A DNA stretch of 64,000 nt, from contig NZ_CP036273.1 in NCBI RefSeq assembly GCF_007747215.1, positions 7,731,794-7,795,793 on the forward strand, in the 5' to 3' direction. Below, one piece after another: positions 57,655 through 64,000 of the stretch; the stretch's first letter is position 1, and each line of letters begins with the position of its first letter. The position numbers were made by a program, and so were the translations under genes. Under the pieces are notes generated by a model. That model had not been told where the DNA came from and did not search any database. It saw only the letters and a program-made list of their open reading frames with translations. The stretch comes from Urbifossiella limnaea. Its GTDB lineage: Bacteria; Planctomycetota; Planctomycetia; Gemmatales; Gemmataceae.

Positions 57655-57982
57655 GCACGAAGCCCCTGGCCCCGAGGGTGAGTTGTGGGAGAGCATCCGG
57701 CGGTGAAGCGTGCCTGACGGCCGCCGGCCCAAGCTGTTACGGGGGAGGAATTAGCGTCGGAAGTGTGGGTCGCGGCTGGATCGAACCAACTTTTTTATGA
57801 GTCGGTGACATGTTTCCGGGGATCGACCCCCCTCGGCCGGAAACAATCATCCTGGCCGAAGTGTCGGCGCGCGGCCGCACCTGTCGGGCGGCCGACGACG
57901 GACGCCCGGTGCCATGACCGTAACGAAGCGGTACTCATTCCTGGTGGGGTCGAGGGCCGGCGGACCCCGCTCCGACCACGAA
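57655..57982. other. Intergenic, no gene seen
   Basis: About 330 bp after the FGE-like gene. A T-run (CTTTTTTATGAG near 57790) and scattered GGCC repeats are present, but no credible reading frame or RNA gene. Confidence 0.5.
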
Positions 57983-58198
57983 TCAGTACCGCTCCTTCTT
58001 GACCGGCTTGCCCAGAAGGGCCTTGCGGATCGTGCTCCGCCGCTTCGCCTCTTTCCGGCTCCGCGCCTCGCACGGCTTCTCGTAGTACTCGTGGGCGCGC
58101 AGCTCCTTCTTCATCCCGCTGCGCTCGACCAGCTTCTTGAACCGCCGCAGCGCCGCGCCGATCGGCTCGCGGTCGTGGACGCGCATTCGCAATCCCAT
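57983..58198 (-). CDS. rpsU: Ribosomal protein S21
   Basis: This basic 71-residue protein is the small subunit protein S21, bound near the anti-Shine-Dalgarno end of 16S rRNA. It has the typical MRMRVHDREPIGAALRRFK-like start, then EYYEKPCEARSRKEAKRR. The upstream AAGGAG site six bases before the ATG is strong. It is transcribed away from the tRNA gene behind it on the same strand. The length is normal for the family. Confidence 0.93.
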   Translation of the reverse strand: MGLRMRVHDREPIGAALRRFKKLVERSGMKKELRAHEYYEKPCEARSRKEAKRRSTIRKALLGKPVKKERY

Positions 58199-58345
58199 TC
58201 CGTCTCCTTGGCTGCCGGTCGCGACTCCGCGCCGGGATGCTTAGTCTACAACCCACACCGCTTCTGGCGTAGCCCCCAGAATGGCTTCGTCGCTCGCGCC
58301 CACCAGCCGCCGCCCCGGCCCGCGGCGGGCCGCCCGAAGACGATG

Positions 58346-58372
58346 AAGGGGAAGCGGTTACCGCTTCCCCTT
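58346..58372 (-). terminator. Hairpin downstream of tRNA-Ser
   Basis: AAGGGGAAGCGGT pairs with ACCGCTTCCCCTT on both strands with almost no loop (58346-58372), about 35 bp after the 3' end of the tRNA gene. The following bases (CATCGTC on the minus strand) are not a T-run, so it is a weak terminator or processing hairpin. Confidence 0.55.
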
Positions 58373-58406
58373 GCGAATCGCGGCGAGACGCCACCGACCG
58401 AACCAG

Positions 58407-58494
58407 CGGAGCGGGAGGGATTCGAACCCTCGATACGGGGATACCGTATACGGCATTTCCAGTGCCGCCTCTTCAACCACTCGAGCACCGCTCC
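58407..58494 (-). tRNA. tRNA-Ser (anticodon GGA)
   Basis: The minus strand folds as a class II tRNA: acceptor GGAGCGG with CCGCTCC, anticodon arm GGCA-CTGGAAA-TGCC with anticodon GGA, an extended variable arm (GTATACGGTATCCCCGTATC) and the T arm GAGGGTTCGAATCCCTC. It reads UCC/UCU codons. The CCA end is not encoded. The discriminator base is G, as expected for serine. Confidence 0.93.
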
Positions 58495-58565
58495 GGCGCC
58501 CGGACACGTCCTGATCCGGGCGGGTTCGTCGGAACGGGGTCATGCTAGCGGCCGGGCCGGGCGGG

Positions 58566-60641
58566 TCAACCGACGAACACCCCGCCGGCCAGGGGTACGC
58601 CGCCGAACACGGCCAGATCCTCGAACACGGCCGGCTCGCCGGTCGTCGTGAAGTTCACCCCGAGGTAGGACCGGACCCGGGCGGCCGAGCCCTCCCCGCT
58701 CCCGGCAAGCACGTCCGCCCGGCCGTCGAAGTCGGCGTCGTTCACCGCCACCCGCACACCGCCCCGGTTGGCCGCGTCCCCGGCGACGAAGAAGTTGGCG
58801 ATCGGAGTCGACTGGGCGACGTCCACGTTCCCCGCCGCGATCTCGTCGCCCGGGAGGATGAACACCCGCGGGGCGCCGCCGGGGCCGCCGCCGAACACGA
58901 GATCGGCGAACCCGTCCCGGTTCACGTCCCCGACCGCGACGTAGGCCCCGTTGCGGAGGTTCACCGCGTCCGCCCCCGGGAAGGCGAAGAAGTCGTTCAG
59001 CATCCGGGTCGGGGTGCCGAACAGGGTGGCCCCGTCGAACACGGCCACCCGCGGCCCGCCGAGGAACCCGGCCGCCACCGCCATGTCGGGGACGTGGTCG
59101 GCGTTCACGTCGCCGACGGCGGCCCGGCACCCGCCCCGGAAGTTGGCGTCGTCGATCCCCAGGAAGTTCGCCCGGACGGACATCATCCCGCCGCCGTAGG
59201 CGAACACCGTCACCCGCGGGCCGCCGCCCTCGTCCGGGGTGACGACCCACTCGGCCTCGCCGTCGCCGTCGAGGTCGGCGGCGGCCACGAACCCGCCGCC
59301 GGTGAAGTCCTCGCTCCCGGTGAACGGGGCGGTCGGCGTGACCAGGAGGGTGACGTTGTCCACACCGCTCACCACAGCCATCCGCAGCGGGGTGCCCGGG
59401 CCGGTCACCAGAATGGTGTCGACGAAGGTGTCCCCGTTCACGTCTGCGGTCGTGGCCCGAACGTTCGTCCCGAGCCCGCCGAACGCCCCGACCGTGACCG
59501 GGGCGGCGGTGTAGTGGCCGACCGCGTTCGCCCGGTACACCAGCGCCGCCCCGTCGTCCGTCCCGGTGGCCGCCAGGTGCGCGCGGGGGAGTTCGACCAG
59601 CCTGGTGAGGACCACGTCGTTGCCGGTGCCGCCCCGGTACGAGATCGAGTACGGCAAGCCGCCGACGAGCAGCCCCCCGCCCTCGGGGAGCCCGGCGAAC
59701 GTCCCGACGACCGGGTCCGTCCCGAGGTTCCGGATGACCATATACTCCTGACCGATGACGGACGCCCCGGGAGCGGTCGGCAGCAGTACCGCCCCGTTCA
59801 CCGACACCGTCCCGCTGACCTGGAGCCCGACCCCCCCGCCGCCGAGCAACGGCGGAGTGAACTGGCCCCCCGGGTTGATCGTCAGCGTCGCCACGTCCTC
59901 GTACGCGGTGCTCAGGACGTGGAGCAGGCCGTCGCTCCGGACGGTGATGTCGGCCGTGTCCGGAATCTCGGTAATGTTCACCAACTCCAGTTCGGCCGAG
60001 CCCGCGGCGCCGCTCCCGTCCCCGACGGAGATCGTCGTCGACAGCCCGTCGTCGCTCGTATTCGTCACCAGCCGCAGTCGCCCCGCGGCGATGGTCGTCG
60101 CCCCCGTGTACGTGTTCCCCGTGTGCCCGGCGACGCTGGTGTCGGTGGCCAGTTCGAGGGTGCCGACCCCGAGCTTTCGCAGGCCGACCGTCCCGGTGAT
60201 GTCGGCCGAGATCCGCAACCGCCCCGTCGCGGAGTTGGTCAGGAAGTACACCGTCGACCCGGACAGGACCAGGTTGGCTGGGCCGACGATGTCGTTGAGC
60301 CCCGTGTTGTCGATCACGTTGTTGGTCGCCAGCGAGCCGTTGATTCCCAGGTCCGAGACCAGGTTGATGGTGACGTCGGCGGTGGTCCCGGGACCCGTGT
60401 TGAACTGAAGGGTCCGGTACACTCGGCCGACGAGGTCCTGATCTTGGTTGTTGTTGACGTTGTTCACGAACATCACGTCGTCGCCGCTCGCGGGCGTTGT
60501 GCCGCTGACCCAATTGAAGGAGTCGCTCCAGTCGTTCGTCAGGCCCAGGCCACCCCAGGTGTGGGTGTCGGGGTTGGTTCGGTCTTCAAGCCGTTCCAGC
60601 CGCACCCGATGGCGGGGTAGAACCGGGGTGGTATGGCGCAT
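58566..60641 (-). CDS. Large secreted protein with LERLEDR motif, beta-helix and FG-GAP repeats
   Basis: This 691-residue protein begins with the planctomycete LERLEDRTNP-type motif after a short basic N-terminus (RHTTPVLPRHRVRLERLED). About 350 residues of autotransporter-type beta repeats follow (GVGTLELATDTSVAG, TTISVGDGSG). At least five calcium-binding FG-GAP-like repeats come next (DVNGDTFVDTI, DLDGDGEAEWV, DVNADHVPDM, DVNRDGFADLVF, DADFDGRADVL). It is probably a surface adhesin-like protein. ATG 60641 has GGAGG upstream; the longer frame to 60731 adds no recognisable domain. Confidence 0.85.
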   Translation of the reverse strand: MRHTTPVLPRHRVRLERLEDRTNPDTHTWGGLGLTNDWSDSFNWVSGTTPASGDDVMFVNNVNNNQDQDLVGRVYRTLQFNTGPGTTADVTINLVSDLGINGSLATNNVIDNTGLNDIVGPANLVLSGSTVYFLTNSATGRLRISADITGTVGLRKLGVGTLELATDTSVAGHTGNTYTGATTIAAGRLRLVTNTSDDGLSTTISVGDGSGAAGSAELELVNITEIPDTADITVRSDGLLHVLSTAYEDVATLTINPGGQFTPPLLGGGGVGLQVSGTVSVNGAVLLPTAPGASVIGQEYMVIRNLGTDPVVGTFAGLPEGGGLLVGGLPYSISYRGGTGNDVVLTRLVELPRAHLAATGTDDGAALVYRANAVGHYTAAPVTVGAFGGLGTNVRATTADVNGDTFVDTILVTGPGTPLRMAVVSGVDNVTLLVTPTAPFTGSEDFTGGGFVAAADLDGDGEAEWVVTPDEGGGPRVTVFAYGGGMMSVRANFLGIDDANFRGGCRAAVGDVNADHVPDMAVAAGFLGGPRVAVFDGATLFGTPTRMLNDFFAFPGADAVNLRNGAYVAVGDVNRDGFADLVFGGGPGGAPRVFILPGDEIAAGNVDVAQSTPIANFFVAGDAANRGGVRVAVNDADFDGRADVLAGSGEGSAARVRSYLGVNFTTTGEPAVFEDLAVFGGVPLAGGVFVG

Positions 60642-60902
60642 GACGTGGCCTCCGGGCAGAGGAACGGACGGGCCGCCCCACGGCCGGCGGCCGAGCGGGC
60701 CCTGCGGTCGCGGGTGGATGAGGAGTGTCAAGATGGGTAAGGCAGATGAAATGCCAACCGGCGCAGACTCGGCGGTACTTTTCCCGACCCGTGCGATTCC
60801 TCAGTCCGGACCGGGCTCAACCGGACTGGCTACGGAACGTCATCAGCCGCGGCCGTGCGGCGGTGACACGGCCGCGTGTCACCGCCGCACAGGGGCCGGC
60901 AC

Positions 60903-61966
60903 TAAGCAGTTGGCCCCGATTGCGTACCATGTTTCATGATCCGCGTTCACCTCACCGTTGCGACGCAGTCCGAGTTGCAGGCTCTCCGGCGGGACCCCCT
61001 CCCGCCCCGGGTACGGGATCGGCTGGAGATGGTCCTGCTGTCCGACGCCGGGTGGTCCCCGCCCCGGATCGCCCGGCACCTCGGGTGTGACCCGCAGACC
61101 GCCCGGGCCGTGATCCACGGGTTCAACGCCCGGGGGGTGCCGGCCCTCTACCCCGGCAAGCCCGGGCCGGCCCCCAACTACGCCCGCCGGGATCAGGTGG
61201 CCGCCCGGCTGACCGACCTGCTCGGCCAGGACCGGACGTGGACGGCGGCCCAACTGGCCGACGCCCTCCGCCCCAACGGGATCCGGCTCCGTGCCCGTCA
61301 GGTCCGTCGGTACCTCGCCCGACTGCGGGCCGGGTACCGGCGGACGGCCTCGACCCTGGAGCACAAGCAGAACCGGCCCAAGGTCGCCCGGGCGGCGGCC
61401 GTCCTGGGCGGCCTGCAACGGAAGGCCCGGGAGGGCCGGCTGGTCCTGGACTATCTCGACCAGTGCGGGTTCGCCCCGTCGCTGCCCGGTGGGTACTCGT
61501 GGTGCCTGCCGGGCCAGCGGAAGCGGGTCCGGTACGAGTACCCCCAAGGTCGGCGGGTCAACGTCCTGGCCACCTACGAGCCGCTCGGCCCGGCCCCCCG
61601 CTTGGATGCCGTGCCGTTCGAGCGGACGCTCACGTCGGACGACCTCGTGGCCTACCTGCGGGGGAGGCCCGCGGTCGGGCGACCCCGGGTGGTGGTTCTG
61701 GACAACGCCCCGATCCACACCAGCAAGGTGGTCAAGGCCGCCCGGCCCGAGCTGGCGAAGTCGGGGGTCTACCTGTACTACCTGCCGGCGTACAGCCCCG
61801 AGTTGAACCGGATCGAGGCCGTGTTCAAGCAGGTCAAGCACCACGAGATCCCGACCCGCAGTTACGCCACCCGGTCCGATCTGCGGGCGGCCGTCGAGCA
61901 GGGCTTCAACTCCTATGCCCAAAAGCTCCGCCCAGAACCTGGGAAACAACTACGGCCGGCTGCTTA
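60903..61966 (+). mobile_element. IS630-family insertion sequence
   Basis: The element is flanked by TA dinucleotides (60903-60904 and 61965-61966), the usual target duplication of IS630. Its ends AGCAGTTGGCCCCGAT and (on the other strand) AGCAGCCGGCCGTAGT are imperfect inverted repeats. It carries one full-length transposase gene, and the right end sits exactly in the stop codon of the zinc-ribbon gene on the other strand. Confidence 0.85.
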
Positions 61967-61967
61967 G
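60936..61967 (+). CDS. IS630-family transposase
   Basis: This 343-residue DDE transposase has an N-terminal helix-turn-helix region (PPRIARHLGCDPQTARAVIHG), a second HTH-like domain and the catalytic block. The likely acidic residues are D in LDYLDQCGF, D in VVVLDNAPIHTS and E in YLPAYSPELNRIEAVF. It is complete and has no frameshift, so it could be active. The stop codon TAG (61965-61967) uses the TA of the target duplication. ATG 60936 is the first start. Confidence 0.93.
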   Translation: MIRVHLTVATQSELQALRRDPLPPRVRDRLEMVLLSDAGWSPPRIARHLGCDPQTARAVIHGFNARGVPALYPGKPGPAPNYARRDQVAARLTDLLGQDRTWTAAQLADALRPNGIRLRARQVRRYLARLRAGYRRTASTLEHKQNRPKVARAAAVLGGLQRKAREGRLVLDYLDQCGFAPSLPGGYSWCLPGQRKRVRYEYPQGRRVNVLATYEPLGPAPRLDAVPFERTLTSDDLVAYLRGRPAVGRPRVVVLDNAPIHTSKVVKAARPELAKSGVYLYYLPAYSPELNRIEAVFKQVKHHEIPTRSYATRSDLRAAVEQGFNSYAQKLRPEPGKQLRPAA

Positions 61968-62623
61968 CGACCCGAACCGGGCTGGGCAATGAGCCGCTCC
62001 GCCGGGTGCACCACCGGCCTGTCCGGCCCGTCCGCCACCCCGTCGGCTTCCACGTCCGGGCCCGTCGTCGTCCGCGCCGCCCGTTGCCGCGTGCCGCCGC
62101 CGCCGGCGGCGCGCTCCACCGACACCACGTAGCCGTTGCGCCACGTCACCTTCACGTCGTTACGGCCGTCGTTCAGCTCCATCGTGCCGTCCGAGTCGTC
62201 GTCGGCGTCGAACTCGCTGCGGGTCGAGCCGTGCCAGCGGGGCATGTTCGAGCCGCCCTCCAGCAGCCGGGCCGCCTCCGAGATGTGCATCCCCGGCCGC
62301 ACGCGCTCCACGGACGCCGTCTCCTGCGCCTCGCGCTCCTCGCGCGCCTCCTGCTTGAAGTAGAAGCGCACGCCGGCGATCGTGATGGTCACGAGCGCGG
62401 CACCGACGCCCTTCACCAGCAGCCAGTTGATGCGGCTGCCGCCGCCGGCGCGGTGGCGGCGGTTCAGTTCGTCGGTGGCGTTGGTGGGGAGCCCCGCGAT
62501 GGGGGCGGCGGCCTTGCCGGCGGGCGGCAGGAAGGTGAACTTCAGCGCCGCGGAGCAGTCGGGGCACGCGGACGGGGCGTTGTCGGCGGTGTAGAACCCG
62601 CACCCTTCGCACAGCTTGGCCAT
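61964..62623 (-). CDS. Zinc-ribbon membrane protein of unknown function, ended by the IS630 insertion
   Basis: This 219-residue protein begins with a zinc ribbon (CEGCGFYTADN, CPDCSAAL at about residues 5-30) and has one membrane segment (INWLLVKGVGAALVTITIAG, about residues 65-85). A soluble domain follows (AQETASVERVRPGMHISEA), with a Gly/Arg/Thr-rich C-terminus. It is not recognised. ATG 62623 has GGGAACGC upstream. The stop codon TAA is formed at the edge of the IS; without the IS the codon would be TAG, so the protein is unchanged. Confidence 0.75.
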   Translation of the reverse strand: MAKLCEGCGFYTADNAPSACPDCSAALKFTFLPPAGKAAAPIAGLPTNATDELNRRHRAGGGSRINWLLVKGVGAALVTITIAGVRFYFKQEAREEREAQETASVERVRPGMHISEAARLLEGGSNMPRWHGSTRSEFDADDDSDGTMELNDGRNDVKVTWRNGYVVSVERAAGGGGTRQRAARTTTGPDVEADGVADGPDRPVVHPAERLIAQPGSGR

Positions 62624-62745
62624 GACGCGTTCCCGGGGTCGGAGGGACACCGGGACTGTAGTTCACGAATCGGGTGCGGTCGCACCGGTCGTAGGAACCG
62701 CGACGGCACCAGAAGCGCGGTTCCGGCCGGGGTACAATTCCCCCC

Positions 62746-63867
62746 ATGAGGCGGATCGACCTCGACCACAACGCGACCACACCGACCCGGCCCGAGGTGT
62801 GGGACGCCGTCCGCGCCGCGCCGGACGGCAACCCATCGAGCGCCCACGCCGCCGGCCGCGCCGCACGCCGCGCGCTCGACGATGCCCGCGAGCGCGTCGC
62901 CGCCGCGCTCGGCTGCGAGCCCGACGAAGTCACCTTCACCGGCGGCGCCACCGAGGCCAACAACCTCGCCGTCTTCGGGCTCGCCGGCCCGGGGCGCGTC
63001 GTCGCGTCGCCGCTGGAGCACCCGTGCGTCGCGGAACCGCTAAAGAAGCTCGGAAATGTCGAGTACCTGCCCGTGACACACGCCGGCGTCGTGGAAGTGC
63101 CAGCGGCGCCCGCGGACGTACGCTTCGCCGCGGTCATGCTCGCCAACCACGACACGGGCGCCGTCCAGCCCGTGCGGGTCGTCGTCGACGCGCTGCCGGG
63201 TGTGCCGGTGCTGTGCGACGCGGCGCAGGCCGTCGGCAAGCTGCCGGTGAGCTTCCGCGACCTCGGCGTCGCGGCGCTCACGGCGGCCGGCCACAAGTTC
63301 GGCGGGCCGAAGGGCGTCGGGCTGCTGGTTCTGCGGCGCGGCACGCCGTTCACGCCGACCGTGTTCGGCGGCCACCAGCAGGGCGGACGCCGGCCCGGCA
63401 CCGAACCCGTGCCGCTGGCCGTCGGCCTCGCCCTGGCGCTGGAGCTGGCCGTCGCCGAGCTCGCCGGGCGGCGCGCCACCTGGGCCGCGCTCCGGCAGCG
63501 CTTCCTGGCCGCGCTTCAGCCGCTGAACCCCGTCGTGAACTCGCCCGCGGACGGCCTCCCGAACACACTCAACGTCTCGTTCCCCGGCACCCGGGCCGAC
63601 CTGCTCGTGCCCGCCCTCGACCTCGCCGGCGTCGCCTGCTCCGCGGGGGCGGCGTGCGCCAGCGGCTCGCTCCTGCCAAGCCCCGTGCTCCGCGCAATGC
63701 ACCTGCCCGACGACGTGGTCCGCGCCGCCGTCCGCTTCAGCTTCGGCCGCGACACCGACGTTGAAGCCGTGGACGAGGCTGCGGGTCGCATCGGTCACGC
63801 CGTCCGGCGGCTCCGCGGCAACGGATTCGTGCCACAGACCCCCCCGGGGGGTCGAGGCACGCATTGA
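62746..63867 (+). CDS. Cysteine desulfurase (NifS/IscS class)
   Basis: This 373-residue PLP enzyme releases sulfur from cysteine for iron-sulfur clusters or tRNA modification. The N-terminus (LDHNATTPTRPEVWDAV) and GGATEANNLAVFG are typical. The PLP lysine is K184 in AGHKFGGPKGVG, and the catalytic Cys is C304 in ACSAGAACASGS. No Fe-S scaffold gene is adjacent. The last 12 residues (QTPPGGRGTH) are encoded by a dispersed GC repeat and are probably not part of the core fold. ATG 62746 is the first start. Confidence 0.92.
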   Translation: MRRIDLDHNATTPTRPEVWDAVRAAPDGNPSSAHAAGRAARRALDDARERVAAALGCEPDEVTFTGGATEANNLAVFGLAGPGRVVASPLEHPCVAEPLKKLGNVEYLPVTHAGVVEVPAAPADVRFAAVMLANHDTGAVQPVRVVVDALPGVPVLCDAAQAVGKLPVSFRDLGVAALTAAGHKFGGPKGVGLLVLRRGTPFTPTVFGGHQQGGRRPGTEPVPLAVGLALALELAVAELAGRRATWAALRQRFLAALQPLNPVVNSPADGLPNTLNVSFPGTRADLLVPALDLAGVACSAGAACASGSLLPSPVLRAMHLPDDVVRAAVRFSFGRDTDVEAVDEAAGRIGHAVRRLRGNGFVPQTPPGGRGTH

Positions 63868-63881
63868 GTCAATGACACAAA
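63839..63881 (+). repeat. Dispersed CCCCCCGGGGGG-TCGAGG repeat, copy 2
   Basis: CCCCCCCGGGGGGTCGAGGC is followed by CGCATTGAGTCAATGACA. It provides the last codons and the stop of the cysteine desulfurase gene. The other copy lies near the truncated integrase at 35.4 kb in the opposite orientation. Confidence 0.75.
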
Positions 63882-64000
63882 TTATTGTTGGAGCGATTCC
63901 GGACTCGGTGTTCGTGCCGCAAACTCTTCGCAGATTCGACACTTACGTCCGCCGATGCGGCCTTCCCCGGCGGCCGCAATACCACTAGAATGATGTGCGA
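63882..64000. other. Right end of the window, no gene seen
   Basis: About 120 bp after the cysteine desulfurase gene contain no convincing reading frame. They are less GC-rich than the genes. A gene may begin beyond the edge. Confidence 0.4.

Noticed and set aside
57740..57790. A GGTTCGATCC-like stretch before CTTTTTTATG that recalls a tRNA T-arm
   Set aside because: No acceptor or anticodon stem can be folded around it.

Overview
The window is very GC-rich and carries gene families typical of planctomycetes. These include two DUF1559 prepilin-like proteins with the H-x9-DG C-terminal motif, a DUF1501/DUF1549 pair, a CRTAC/ASPIC protein, a Cys-rich wall protein with YTV-type repeats, an LERLEDR-type secreted FG-GAP protein, an MJ0042-type zinc finger protein and an FHA-kinase-like protein. 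The best guess is a chromosome segment of a Gemmataceae planctomycete (Gemmata-like); the genus cannot be decided from sequence reading alone.

Layout. 1-3.7 kb (minus strand): part of a Tad/Flp pilus locus with three Flp-like pilins, prepilin peptidase, CpaB and the start of the CpaF ATPase. 4.1-11.1 kb (plus): a tightly overlapping surface-glycosylation operon (two polytopic membrane proteins, one with TPRs, then methyltransferase, GT4, GT2 and DUF2304). 11.4-12.7 kb: a two-gene unit with a Ras/Arf-like P-loop GTPase. 12.7-26.4 kb: metabolic and secreted genes (acetyl-CoA synthetase, N-carbamoylputrescine amidase-like, GH2 glycosidase, two Gln/Val/Pro-repeat secreted proteins, an exported methyltransferase, an OPT transporter). 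28.7-31.8 kb: the DUF1501/DUF1549 pair. 35.5-54 kb: mostly secreted or regulatory genes (YTV protein, RsgA, PmoA-like, DUF1559, SDR, HD-GYP regulator, CRTAC, AhpD-like, FHA-pseudokinase). 56.5-64 kb: FGE-like protein, ribosomal protein S21, tRNA-Ser(GGA), a large FG-GAP protein, an IS630 element and a cysteine desulfurase.

The most interesting content lies between these blocks. In three places (26.6-28.4, 32.0-35.2 and 54.2-56.5 kb) small unrelated genes alternate with roughly 95-115 bp imperfect palindromes bounded by GCCGAAC and GTTCGGC. Each palindrome begins just after a stop codon and ends just before the next start. These read as attC sites of integron gene cassettes. The middle array abuts the C-terminal 40 codons of an integron-type tyrosine recombinase that still has its catalytic-Tyr block, truncated upstream next to a large palindrome. 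I read the three places as fragments of a decayed chromosomal integron (CALIN-like arrays). Cargo includes a choloylglycine-hydrolase-family enzyme, a SUKH-like protein, small membrane proteins, a truncated YCII protein and orphan families.

The window is also unusually rich in intergenic palindromes of several unrelated families. Two of them lie inside coding sequence: one in frame in rsgA, one at the N-terminus of the 4.15 kb membrane protein. There are also octamer arrays (GGGGTGAA) facing their own reverse complement, and an IS630 insertion that rebuilds the stop codon of the gene it hit.
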